A stretch of 64,000 nt of DNA from an uncultured Bacilli bacterium (GTDB taxonomy: Bacteria > Bacillota_I > Bacilli_A > RF39 > UBA660). Below the pieces are notes generated by a model. It was not told where the DNA came from. It searched no databases and was given only the letters and a program-made list of their open reading frames with translations. The first letter of the stretch is position 1. Every line of letters starts with the position of its first letter. The translations under genes were made by a program, and so were the position numbers. The stretch is from assembly GCA_934101795.1 (NCBI GenBank), contig CAKORY010000001.1, positions 182,035 to 246,034 on the forward strand. Reading direction: 5' to 3'. Shown piece after piece: positions 50,201-57,470 of this stretch.

Positions 50201-51599
50201 TAACCATGTAAAGGTACTATTCGGTGAAGATCATGCTTATCGTGCAGGAACTATTTCAACTGTTGCGGAAAAAACTGCTTTTGGTTATGTAAAAGCATAT
50301 TGTGAAGATAAGGGAATTATTCTAAATAATACAGAAATAGAACGTATTTCTATTGGATGTACTGGTGTTAAAAGAACAACTGGACAACATCCTGGTGGTA
50401 TTATTGTTATTCCTCAATATATGGACGTATTTGATTTTACTCCATATCAATATCCAGCTGATGAACCAGATAGTACTTGGTACACAACTCACTTTGATTT
50501 CCATGCTATTCATGATAATGTTTTAAAACTAGATATTCTTGGACACGATGATCCAACAATGCTAAGATATTTAGGTGATACAACAGGTATAAATATTAAA
50601 GAAGAAATACCATTTGATGATAAGAATATAATTAGTTTATTTACATCTCCGAAAGCTTTAGGTGTTACTGAAGAACAAATTTTATGTAAAACAGGAACTT
50701 TAGGTATTCCAGAATTTGGTACAAACTTTGCTATAAACATGCTTCTTGAAATTAAGCCTACACATTTTGCAGACTTAGTTAAGATCGCCGGTTTATCTCA
50801 CGGGACTAATGTATGGCAAGGAAACGTTCGTGATTTAATTGTAAATAACGTAGCTTCATTTAATGAAGTTGTTGGTTGTCGTGATGATATAATGGTTAGT
50901 TTAATAAACTATGGTCTAGATCCATCTAGAGCCTTCAAAATATCTGAGTTTGTTCGTAAAGGAAAAGCTAAAAAAGAACCAGATACTTGGCTTGAACATG
51001 TAGCATACATGAGAGAGTTTAGTGTTCCTGAGTGGTTTATTGAGTGTTGTAGAAAAATTGAATATATGTTCCCAAAGGCCCATGCATGTGCTTACGTTAT
51101 GATGGCATATCGTGTTGCATGGTTTAAAGTTTATTATCCACTTTATTATTATTCTGCATTCTTTAGTATAAGAAGAAGTGACTTTGATGTAAATGCTATG
51201 CTTAAAGGCTACGATGGTATTAAAAGAAGACTTATTGAAATTAAAGAAAAAGGCTTTGGAGCATCCGCTAAAGAATCTGCAGTAGGTGATACTCTAGCAG
51301 TTGCTCTTGAAATGTTAGCTCGTGGTTTTACCTTTAAAAATATTGATATAACTAAGTCACTTGCTAAAACATTTTATATTGATGAAGAAAATAAATGCTT
51401 ATATTTACCATTTATGGCTGTTGATGGTCTTGGTGAAAACGTTGCAAATAAAATAGTTGAAGAAAGAAATAAGAAACCTTTTTACTGTGTTGAAGATTTT
51501 CAAATGCGGGGAAAAGTTAATCAAACAACTATTAATGCTCTTCGTGAACTTGGTGTCTTTGAAGGAATGCCTGAATCTGCTCAACTTAGTTTATTTTAA
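47289..51599 (+). CDS. polC: DNA polymerase III PolC (Gram-positive type)
   Basis: 1436 residues, full length. In order: N-terminal domains; an OB fold (about 200-290); a PHP domain with an intact VELHAHTMMSMMDG (about 303); an inserted proofreading exonuclease with VVYDTETTGLNSG (about 399), HNAQFDISFV and HRADYD; a zinc finger CPKCKKSYF ... CECGSK (about 898-935); and the palm with VPDIDLNFSGDNQ (about 956), GQHPGGIIVIP and MFPKAHACAYVMMAYRVAWF. This is the main leading and lagging strand replicase of Bacillota. It is the reason for placing the window there. Confidence 0.98.
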   Translation: MNEELNRFFKSISFVDELFNEASLDRVVLKKNENKFYVYIKNTNVLPINNINRLFLSALSGINGEKPCEIIMNYDNVTHEDIVSYIDYLIDDIILKRPSLISVKKSNIEVVNDTIYFHVLNDFEKSDLIHEGTDLLNNLKRYGLGDYKLEVIISEDERKNLQEEIELEKQSVVSKKEESPVILGVHKDGEVTKLNNILGEMKNIIIEVYIFAKEVAERQGKKGPIFIMNLKVSDKTDSYPMKIVRFNEEEFGILNKKLNVGSWYRIHGHMEMDEYLHQMVINARNIEIIPSKDSSVKDEEEEKRVELHAHTMMSMMDGVVPTATLAKFAMKLGHKAVAVTDHNSLQAYPDIYNALAKVNKGKEDKDKFKALYGAELNIVDVESNIVFKNKEYSLFDQEYVVYDTETTGLNSGIDQMIEIGAVKVKNNEIIDRFDELIACPTPLPKIITELTNITDEMLVGKDSEENVTRRFLEFCGDRPLVAHNAQFDISFVTSACKKYNLGEFNNTVVDTMGLARNMYPDWRNHKLSTLVKNLEVEWDEDKHHRADYDCEGTSKCFYKMLYELKSQNIKTTLDLETLADQENAIKFARPFHLTVIAKNPVGHKNLFKIISLANTKYLYKGKDAKLPRTDLINLRDGLIVGSGCVNGEVFDKGYGMSDDDLKDLMNFYDYIEVQPASACSHLIGEDKKFHNELEYKGYVARLVKLAKSMGKLVCATGDVHNLRPEDLIYRKVIVHQKTNGKIHPLNRPDIELPNMFFMTTREMLDAFSFLGDDLAKEIVVTNTNKIADMVEPLQIIRDKLYTPVLENSAEVTKEMVYNKAHEIYGDPLPKNIEERLEAELAGIIGGGYDVIYLIAEKLVKKSNEDGYFVGSRGSVGSSLVATMMGITEVNGLPPHYVCPKCKKSYFEDENGESLASLYPSGYDMPDRTCECGSKLKKEGQDMPFATFLGFKAEKVPDIDLNFSGDNQADAHNHVKVLFGEDHAYRAGTISTVAEKTAFGYVKAYCEDKGIILNNTEIERISIGCTGVKRTTGQHPGGIIVIPQYMDVFDFTPYQYPADEPDSTWYTTHFDFHAIHDNVLKLDILGHDDPTMLRYLGDTTGINIKEEIPFDDKNIISLFTSPKALGVTEEQILCKTGTLGIPEFGTNFAINMLLEIKPTHFADLVKIAGLSHGTNVWQGNVRDLIVNNVASFNEVVGCRDDIMVSLINYGLDPSRAFKISEFVRKGKAKKEPDTWLEHVAYMREFSVPEWFIECCRKIEYMFPKAHACAYVMMAYRVAWFKVYYPLYYYSAFFSIRRSDFDVNAMLKGYDGIKRRLIEIKEKGFGASAKESAVGDTLAVALEMLARGFTFKNIDITKSLAKTFYIDEENKCLYLPFMAVDGLGENVANKIVEERNKKPFYCVEDFQMRGKVNQTTINALRELGVFEGMPESAQLSLF

Positions 51600-51602
51600 A
51601 AA

Positions 51603-51640
51603 AAACAAACTAGTCTTTGATGACTGGTTTGTTTTTTATT
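51603..51640. terminator. Terminator between polC and tmcAL
   Basis: AAACAAACTAGTC (51603-51615) pairs with GACTGGTTTGTTT (51622-51634) with one mismatch, then Ts; it serves both converging genes. Confidence 0.82.
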
Positions 51641-52704
51641 TCAAATTCATAAGTATTGGTATTATTAATTAAATCATATATTAAACTAGCTTTTAGTTCA
51701 TAATCATAAACTTTAGTGTTTTTGTAATTAGTTATGCAATTTATTTTTTGCAAGTAATTTCTACCTATGTTATCAAAACCTATTATTCTAAGATAGTTAT
51801 TATCTATATAATTATCACTTTTTTTAAGTCCAATTAATATATGAATAAACATTCTATTTAATTTGTTATATGTATATCTTTTAGTTTTAACTTTTTCTAT
51901 AAATTCATCTATATTATTAGAAATAATTATGTTCTTTTTAAGTCTATATTCTATTCCTTCATCTACATCTAAATAATCATTTAAATTATCATCAGTTATA
52001 ATCTTACTTTTTAATAAATTAAAATACATATCTTTATTAATTTTAATTAAATCATCTATTACTTCATTAGGTAAATATTTGTTTATATTTTCATTTAATT
52101 TAAGTTTGTTTCTAATATTTGAGGCACTTATTATTTCTTCGTTACTATGTAAATCATGATAGTCATTTGTTCTTTTGATGCATTCTTGCTTTATATTAAA
52201 TTTATTTTCTTTTATTGTTTTTATATAGGAAATACCGAGTAGATCATTTGGTTTATATTCAAAATCAATGTTTGTTGCTTTAGCAAGTGCAGTAGGGTAA
52301 TTAATACCTTCATCTAAATATTTTTTTACTAGTTTTCCAAATTCAGGTTCTAATTGCGTGTCAGCAATTTTTTCTAAAAGAAGAATATCTGCGCATTCAC
52401 TACCAAATATAATTTTATTTACATTTAATTTATTAAGTAATTTAATGCTCATATTTGCAAATGTATCTGCGGACTGAGTTCCATATATAAATGGTAGTTC
52501 TAAAACTATATTAACTCCATAGTCTAAAGCTATTTTCGCTTTATTTTCTTTTGCTAAGAGCGATATTTCTCCGCGTTCTAAAAAATATCCATTTAATACT
52601 AATATTAATATTGAATCAGGATACATTTCTTTTATTTTATTTATGTGATAAATATGGCCATTATGAAAAGGATTATATTCTGCGATTATACCTATTATTT
52701 CCAC
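51610..52704 (-). CDS. tmcAL: tRNA(Met) cytidine acetate ligase (TmcAL/YlbM)
   Basis: 364 residues. The start is GTG at 52704-52702 with GAGGTG 8 nt upstream on the minus strand; a longer reading would start in front of that site. The nucleotidyltransferase-like motif is IIAEYNPFHNGHIYHI (HxGH), followed by LVLNGYFLERGEISLLAKEN and ELPFIYGTQSADTFA. SASNIRNKL is a further family hallmark. The enzyme uses acetate and ATP to make N4-acetylcytidine at C34 of elongator tRNA-Met. The promoter (TGATATTAT) lies just before. Confidence 0.93.
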   Translation of the reverse strand: MEIIGIIAEYNPFHNGHIYHINKIKEMYPDSILILVLNGYFLERGEISLLAKENKAKIALDYGVNIVLELPFIYGTQSADTFANMSIKLLNKLNVNKIIFGSECADILLLEKIADTQLEPEFGKLVKKYLDEGINYPTALAKATNIDFEYKPNDLLGISYIKTIKENKFNIKQECIKRTNDYHDLHSNEEIISASNIRNKLKLNENINKYLPNEVIDDLIKINKDMYFNLLKSKIITDDNLNDYLDVDEGIEYRLKKNIIISNNIDEFIEKVKTKRYTYNKLNRMFIHILIGLKKSDNYIDNNYLRIIGFDNIGRNYLQKINCITNYKNTKVYDYELKASLIYDLINNTNTYEFEIKNKPVIKD

Positions 52705-52809
52705 TATACAAACACCTCTTGTTTCATATAATATCAAAACTTTAATGCTTTTTCAATAATATATTGTTTTTAATATTTAAATGTTATATACTTAATGTGT
52801 ATTAATTAA

Positions 52810-52911
52810 CTTGCCAAGTGTTAATACCATAATCTTTAGTCGACAATTTATATTTTTGAGGCAAGCATAATATATCTATTCGGGCATTTCCTATGGAAAT
52901 GCTCTTTTTTT
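52810..52911 (+). ncRNA. Candidate structured RNA with terminator
   Basis: CTTGCC (52810-52815) pairs with GGCAAG (52860-52865) around a 44-nt loop. Just downstream GGGCATTTCC (52882-52891) pairs with GGAAATGCTC (52895-52904), followed by seven Ts, a good terminator. No gene ends just upstream on this strand, so the terminator must serve a small RNA or a lost gene. The 552-nt gap 52705-53256 also contains the ORF6N remnant and the hairpin listed below. Confidence 0.45.
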
Positions 52912-52927
52912 AAAAAAACTAAAATTT

Positions 52928-52954
52928 TTTACGGTCACAATTTGTGACCGTAAA
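52928..52954. repeat. 27-bp perfect palindrome
   Basis: TTTACGGTCACAA (52928-52940), central T, TTGTGACCGTAAA (52942-52954): 13-bp arms with no mismatch. It falls at the 5' end of the ORF6N remnant, where it also reads LRSQFVT. Confidence 0.9.
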
Positions 52955-53075
52955 TCCAAAAAGCAGGACCAATTATCATGTTTTTACTGAACAAGGTGTT
53001 GCCATGCTTGCAAGCGTATTAAAAAATGAAATGGCATCAAAAGTAAGTGTAAATATAATGAGAGCTTTTGTATAA
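52929..53075 (+). pseudogene. Remnant of an ORF6N-domain (phage-type) protein
   Basis: A 48-codon open stretch with no start encodes LRSQFVT, a degenerate link and then VFTEQGVAMLASVL and VSVNIMRAFV, ending in TAA. These are the conserved end of the ORF6N DNA-binding domain (LRSQIVT ... FTEQGVAML ... IMRAFV) of phage and mobile-element proteins. The in-frame codon before it is a stop, so the N-terminal part is missing, and the tail (KIEDKEILNNI) appears in another frame. This is a decayed mobile-element gene beside the second variable protein gene. Confidence 0.75.
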
Positions 53076-53131
53076 GTAAGATAGAAGATAAAGAAATATT
53101 AAATAATATACTTATAAAAATAAAAATATAG

Positions 53132-53160
53132 ACTTGAGGTCGAAAATTTTGCCCTCAAGT
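53132..53160. other. Perfect 8-bp-arm hairpin upstream of second variable gene
   Basis: ACTTGAGG (53132-53139) pairs with CCTCAAGT (53153-53160); the loop contains AAAATTTT. There is no T run, so it is not a good terminator; possibly a regulatory or recombination structure. Confidence 0.5.
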
Positions 53161-53256
53161 TACACTTACTAAACATAAAATTATAAAAATTTATTACTTT
53201 AATATTTTCTTTTTAGAAAAATTATGATAAACTATTAATAGTAGGGTGATTGACTT

Positions 53257-54741
53257 ATGAAGAAATTTATAAAAAAAATTAAAAGCAATAAATTTTTATA
53301 TATATTAAGTGTTTTAATTGTGGGAATATTTTTTATACTTATTGCAAAAGTTACTTATGCTTTTTTAGCACCAATTATTAATAATGCTCAGACTAATATA
53401 GTTATAAAAGGCGATACAGTAGATGAGTTTAAGTTAAAAGTTGGAAATCCTCTTAAGTTGGATGCAACACCAACTACTTTAAAAGAAAATGGTACTAATT
53501 ATACTACAAGTACTACAGCTACTGCTTCTTTAAAAGCTAATAGTACTAAAAATACTGCTACTTATAATTATTATTTGTATTTTCAAATAGAAAATAATAC
53601 ATTTACATATACGAGTGGAACTACACCAGAAATTATACTTACAATAACTAATCCAAATGGTGAAGAAGTTACATCAATTGAAGGACTTACTTATGGTACT
53701 TTTAATGGGGTGTCAGGTTTTGATGTTACTACACAAAATGGTTTATTTAATATAGCAAATAATTATCAAATTACTTCTAATTCAAGTACAACAGCAACCA
53801 TTCATGAGTGGACTGTAACATTAACATATTTAAATCAAGCTTATGATCAATCTGGTAATTTTGGTAAGAGCATGGAAGTAGGAGTTTTGTTACAAAAAAA
53901 AGAAATGAAAACGTTATTAGCTGATTATGTCAAATCACTATATGTAAGTAATAATGGTGAAAATGGTATTTATTATCATGATGGAAGCTTAGCAAATGGA
54001 GCCGAGGATAGCTCATATAGATATTCTGGAGCAAGTGATGCAGTAAATAACTATGTATGTTTTGGATCTACTCAAAGTCCATGCCCAACAGATAATTTGT
54101 ATAGAATAATCGGAGTATTTGATAACAAAGTTGGGGATAATCAAACAGAACAAAGAGTAAAACTAATCAAATCAACATCTGTTGGAGACATGAAATGGGA
54201 TAGTAATGAAAAGAATACATGGTCAACATCAAGTCTGAACACATATTTAAATAATGAATTTATAAATACGTTTGATGTAGCAACAAAAGGTAAAATAGCA
54301 GAAACAACATGGAAGGTTGGAGGGAATACCGATTCTAATATTCAAGATCAACCAGCCAAAACAGTATATCAAAATGAAGTGGTACAACCAGTTCCAGGTT
54401 CAACATCAAATGGAGAAACAGAATATAAAAAAGAAATAGGATTAATGTATGTATCAGATTATGGATTTGCAGCAGCCCCAAGTGCATGGACAACTAATTT
54501 AAGTTCTTATAGTGGCGAAGCCATTAAAAATGTTAATTGGATGTACATGGGACTATATGAATGGACTCTTTCCCGTAGTGCAAATGACTCTTATTTTGTA
54601 TCGGTTGTGTACGAAAGTGGTCTTGTGAGTAACTATGGCGCGTATAGCAATCTCGGTGTGCGCCCAGTCTTCTATCTCACATCTTCCGTGAACTATGTAT
54701 CGGGAAGTGGCACAGCCGCTGATCCGATTTTGATAAACTAG
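53257..54741 (+). CDS. Secreted DGR-type variable protein (lectin-like C-terminus), copy 2
   Basis: 494 residues, GGTGAT 6 nt before the ATG. The basic N-terminus and membrane segment end in KVTYAFLAP, like the TYAYF signals of TasA/CalY-type proteins. The N-terminal beta domain (about 35-215) is homologous to the copy at 4900 (TYNYYLYFQIENNTFTY). The C-terminal half shares YRYSGASDAVNNYVCFGS, PCPTDNLYRIIGVF, TWSTSSLNTYLNNEFINTF and IGLMYVSDYGFAA. It ends EWTLSRSAND and, after a 40-codon block, VRPVFYLTSSVNYVSGSG. Relative to copy 1 there are no gaps in that block but most central codons differ. The GC-rich codon shift at the 3' end is milder than in copy 1. Function inferred: diversified surface binding protein. 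Confidence 0.8.
   Translation: MKKFIKKIKSNKFLYILSVLIVGIFFILIAKVTYAFLAPIINNAQTNIVIKGDTVDEFKLKVGNPLKLDATPTTLKENGTNYTTSTTATASLKANSTKNTATYNYYLYFQIENNTFTYTSGTTPEIILTITNPNGEEVTSIEGLTYGTFNGVSGFDVTTQNGLFNIANNYQITSNSSTTATIHEWTVTLTYLNQAYDQSGNFGKSMEVGVLLQKKEMKTLLADYVKSLYVSNNGENGIYYHDGSLANGAEDSSYRYSGASDAVNNYVCFGSTQSPCPTDNLYRIIGVFDNKVGDNQTEQRVKLIKSTSVGDMKWDSNEKNTWSTSSLNTYLNNEFINTFDVATKGKIAETTWKVGGNTDSNIQDQPAKTVYQNEVVQPVPGSTSNGETEYKKEIGLMYVSDYGFAAAPSAWTTNLSSYSGEAIKNVNWMYMGLYEWTLSRSANDSYFVSVVYESGLVSNYGAYSNLGVRPVFYLTSSVNYVSGSGTAADPILIN
54559..54741 (+). other. Candidate DGR variable region 2 (VR2)
   Basis: From the EWT codons to the stop. Codons 1-33 differ strongly from VR1 while E, W, T, S, R, A, V, G and the VRPVFYL tail (from 54658) are kept. 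Many differences are Asn codons in one copy against Tyr, Phe, Asp or Ser in the other. Confidence 0.6.
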
Positions 54742-54742
54742 G

Positions 54743-54782
54743 AGAGCGCTACTACGTGCTAGGTCAGGTCGGGTGCAAAATA
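54743..54782 (+). other. Conserved 40-nt GC-rich element after VR2
   Basis: It starts AGAGCGCTAC and ends CGGGTGCAAAATA; 36 of 40 bases match 6435-6474 downstream of VR1. The hairpin is weaker here (CTA/TAG). It lies outside any gene, so its conservation between two loci 48 kb apart points to copying or function. Confidence 0.75.
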
Positions 54783-54841
54783 GAGATACAGCAAATAAAT
54801 ACTACAAAATTTTAATATATTAATGAAAGGAAATGATATTA

Positions 54842-55780
54842 ATGAAAATATTATGTATAGGTCATTCTAGCTGGGATATAACGGTTCCAGTTGATGATTA
54901 TCCAATTGAAAATACTAAATATAGGTATAATGAAAAATATAGTGCTGGTGGTGGTCCTGCATCTAATGCTGCATATTTACTTGGTAAATGGGGCATAGAT
55001 ACTGTTATTGCTAGTACTATAGGATCTGATGATTTTGGAACTAATATAAAGAAAGAGTTTCAAGATATACATGTAAATACAGATTATATAGAAACTAGTT
55101 ATGATAAAGATACATCTTTATCATTTATCCTTATAAATAAAAAAAATGGTTCTAGAACTGTATTTAATGTTGCAACAGAACATCCAGCATTAAAAAAACT
55201 AAGTTATGATTTTACTCCAGATATTATTTTTACTGATGGACATGATTATGGTGCTAGTCAAAATGCAATTAGTAAATATCAAAATGCAATTAGTATAATT
55301 GATGCTGGTAGAGTAACACCAGAACTACTTGAATTATGTAAATATATTAAATATATAGTATGCAGTAAAGGCTTTGCTGAAACAGTTACTGGTATGAAAT
55401 TTGATTATAGTAATCCAAGTATATTAGTTGCTATATATAATAAATTACAAGATAAATACCCAAATAGTAATATTGTAATTACTTTAGAAGAAAAAGGATG
55501 TTTATATCAAGTAGGTAATGAGATAAAAATAATGCCAGGTCTTAAAGTAAATGCAGTAGATACTACGGGTGCTGGAGATATATTTCATGGAGCATTTACT
55601 TATGGTATAGCAAATAATTTCGATATGGAAAAAACTATAACACTTGCAAATATTGCAGCAGGTTTATCTGTTACTAAAATTGGATCAAGATTATCAATTC
55701 CAACTTTATCAGAAGTACTTGATTATTATGCAAAAAAGACTGGTATGGTAAATAATAATGATAACAAGCAAAACTCCTAG
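54842..55780 (+). CDS. PfkB-family carbohydrate kinase
   Basis: 312 residues from ATG 54842 (AAAGGAA 9 nt upstream; ATG 54833 is too close to it). The first PfkB signature region is YSAGGGPASNAAYLLGKWGI, and the second, with the catalytic Asp, is VNAVDTTGAGDIFHGAFTYG. KILCIGHSSWDITVPVDDYP is the substrate-side N-terminus. These kinases phosphorylate sugars or nucleosides with ATP; the true substrate (ribose, fructose, a nucleoside) cannot be read. It overlaps the Smr gene by 23 nt. Confidence 0.9.
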   Translation: MKILCIGHSSWDITVPVDDYPIENTKYRYNEKYSAGGGPASNAAYLLGKWGIDTVIASTIGSDDFGTNIKKEFQDIHVNTDYIETSYDKDTSLSFILINKKNGSRTVFNVATEHPALKKLSYDFTPDIIFTDGHDYGASQNAISKYQNAISIIDAGRVTPELLELCKYIKYIVCSKGFAETVTGMKFDYSNPSILVAIYNKLQDKYPNSNIVITLEEKGCLYQVGNEIKIMPGLKVNAVDTTGAGDIFHGAFTYGIANNFDMEKTITLANIAAGLSVTKIGSRLSIPTLSEVLDYYAKKTGMVNNNDNKQNS

Positions 55781-56012
55781 ACTTGATTTACATGGAGAAA
55801 TAGTTCCTATGGTAGAGGTACTTGTAAATGAATTTATTAGAGATAATAAGGCTATGAATAATGATACAATTATCATTATTCATGGGAAAAGTACTAATAT
55901 ACTTACGGAAGAAGTTCATAATGTTTTAAGAAAGCATAAAGATGTAATAAGATATTATAAAAATAATTGGAATTTGGGAGAAACTATTGTAGAAATAAAT
56001 ACTAAAAAATAA
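55758..56012 (+). CDS. Small Smr-domain protein
   Basis: 84 residues consisting of an Smr domain only: RLDLHGEIVPMVEVLVNEFI holds the LDxHG motif, IIIIHGKSTNILTEEVHNVL the HGK(G/S) motif. In this family the domain acts as a nuclease or structure-specific nucleic-acid binder; free-standing forms are common but not characterised. The start is inside the kinase gene's end, so expression is coupled. Confidence 0.85.
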   Translation: MITSKTPRLDLHGEIVPMVEVLVNEFIRDNKAMNNDTIIIIHGKSTNILTEEVHNVLRKHKDVIRYYKNNWNLGETIVEINTKK

Positions 56013-56045
56013 ATAAATTAGCAACAAAATAAAACTATAAAGTGC

Positions 56046-56074
56046 TTGATAAATACATTTTATTATTATATAAT
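56046..56074 (+). promoter_or_regulatory. Strong sigma-A promoter of small RNA
   Basis: TTGATA (56046-56051), exactly 17 nt, TATAAT (56069-56074). It points into a stretch without open frame. Confidence 0.85.
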
Positions 56075-56080
56075 TTGAGT

Positions 56081-56228
56081 GTACTTGAAAGAGTATAACA
56101 GAAAGTGTTTCTTGCTTCCAAGTAGCACGAGTAATAAATGATCTCGATCGGTAATGTTTCTCAATAACGGGTGTGTGAGTAATAAATAATCCTGTTGTTT
56201 GCTCAATTTAAACATGTTGAGCTTTTTA
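56081..56228 (+). ncRNA. Novel candidate non-coding RNA (~148 nt) with repeated loop motif
   Basis: It has its own promoter at one end and terminator at the other: GCTCAA (56201-56206) pairs with TTGAGC (56217-56222), then TTTTT. In between: hairpin 1, ACTTG with CAAGT around AGAAA-gtg-TTTCT; hairpin 2, CGAG-(TAATAAATGAT)-CTCG; hairpin 3, CAATAACGGG with CCTGTTGTTTG (one bulge). The loops carry GAGTATAA, GAGTAATAAATGAT and GAGTAATAAATAAT. Repeated single-stranded motifs in hairpin loops suggest a protein-sequestering or antisense RNA. No known family is recognised, and no start codon with a ribosome site is present. Confidence 0.7.
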
Positions 56229-56299
56229 TTTTGCACTTTTAACAAATAAATGTTTGCTTTTAATGTGTGTATATGATATTATATTAATAGGTGGTTATA

Positions 56300-57157
56300 A
56301 TGATTTATTTAAAAGAATTTAGTTTAGTTAGTGAAAATACTGAAAATATAATTTTAAGTGAAGAAAAAAGAACATATTTTCATAATCAATATCCATTTAG
56401 AATATTTCCTAAAAAGGAATTTAAAGATATTAAATTTAGTGATGTAACCATACTTTATGGTGGTAATGGCTCTGGTAAATCAACAATTTTAAATATAATT
56501 GCTAATAAACTTAATTGTGATGGTTCTTTTGGAGTGCATGGAGAAATGATGATGAAGTATTTGGAACATTGTAAGTTTGAAACATCTATGGAATATTTTG
56601 AAGAAGCTAAGATAATAAGAAGTGATGATGTATTTGATTATATATCTAATGTAAGAAGAATAAATAACCGAGGATTTAGTCAAAGAGAAATGTTATTTAG
56701 AGAATACTTTGATAATAAAGATAAAACAATTGATGATATGAATGACTATCAAAATTTGAAAAATTCAATTGATGCTAAAAGAAAAAGTGCATCAAATTAT
56801 GTTAGAAATAGAGCGCTTGATAAAGATGTAAAAGAGCAATCTAATGGAGAGGCAGCCCTTATGTATTTTGTATCTGAAATAAAAGAAAATAGCTTATATT
56901 TACTTGATGAACCTGAAAATAGTATGTCTGCGGCGATGCAACTTAAACTTACTAAATTTTTAGAAGAGTCAGCAAGATTTTTTAATTGTCAATTTATTAT
57001 TGCTACTCACTCACCATTTTTACTTGGTATGACTGGTGCTACAATTTATGATTTGGATAGTGTTCCTGTTACATCTAAAAACTTCTGGGAACTTGAAAAC
57101 ATGAAACTATATTATGACTTTTTTAAACAAAATTCAGCAAAATTTGAGCAAAAATAA
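56300..57157 (+). CDS. ABC-type ATPase (AAA_21-like), soluble
   Basis: 285 residues from ATG 56300 (AGGTGGT at 56289-56295). Walker A is LYGGNGSGKST (about 50), the signature-like segment is EQSNGEAALMYFVSEI and Walker B is LYLLDEPENSMSAAMQ, followed by an H-loop IIATHSPFLLGMTGA. There is no membrane domain. The long insertion between Walker A and signature is helical. This is the layout of predicted AAA ATPases related to SMC/RecF, often linked to DNA repair or defence. The role is unknown; it follows the small RNA with a separate ribosome site. Confidence 0.83.
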   Translation: MIYLKEFSLVSENTENIILSEEKRTYFHNQYPFRIFPKKEFKDIKFSDVTILYGGNGSGKSTILNIIANKLNCDGSFGVHGEMMMKYLEHCKFETSMEYFEEAKIIRSDDVFDYISNVRRINNRGFSQREMLFREYFDNKDKTIDDMNDYQNLKNSIDAKRKSASNYVRNRALDKDVKEQSNGEAALMYFVSEIKENSLYLLDEPENSMSAAMQLKLTKFLEESARFFNCQFIIATHSPFLLGMTGATIYDLDSVPVTSKNFWELENMKLYYDFFKQNSAKFEQK

Positions 57158-57208
57158 ATTTTCACATTTCTATCACATTTTTTTCACATTCAATTGTTAG
57201 TATTAGTT

Positions 57209-57404
57209 GTAGAGGTTTTCGGGAAAGACATTTTTGTTTATTAATCATTAACTCTTTTACAAACCTTTCTATAATATAAATTATAGTCTTATAGTTCCTA
57301 CAATATTAAGTATTAAAGTTTTCTTTTAAAAATATAAACAAATGTAATACTGTTGTTGAGTACCTTAAGAAAATCTCTACATGGATGCTGTTTGGCATCC
57401 TTTT
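57209..57404 (+). ncRNA. 6S-like RNA candidate with terminator
   Basis: A rod-like fold: closing stem GTAGAGGTTTTC (57209-57220) with GAAAATCTCTAC (57369-57380); a large central bubble; second stem ACATTTTTGTTTAT (57228-57241) with ATAAACAAATGT (57334-57345); and an apical hairpin CTATAAT/ATTATAG (57269-57286). A terminator GGATGC/GCATCC (57383-57400) plus Ts follows. Size, rod shape and central bubble resemble 6S RNA, which traps housekeeping RNA polymerase. In Bacillus a 6S gene lies in the same wider chromosomal neighbourhood. No known conserved sequence block was confirmed. The 313-nt gap 57158-57470 otherwise holds nothing that I can see. Confidence 0.5.
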
Positions 57405-57470
57405 ATATTGCAATTTTTTTTGAATTTTGATAAAATTAGTGTGAGCTAATTATATAAGTGGGTGAATTTT

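Noticed and set aside
56081..56228. tmRNA, SRP RNA or T-box for this transcript
   Set aside because: No CCA end or tag-peptide frame, no SRP GNAR-loop motif, and no GGTGGNACC box were seen.
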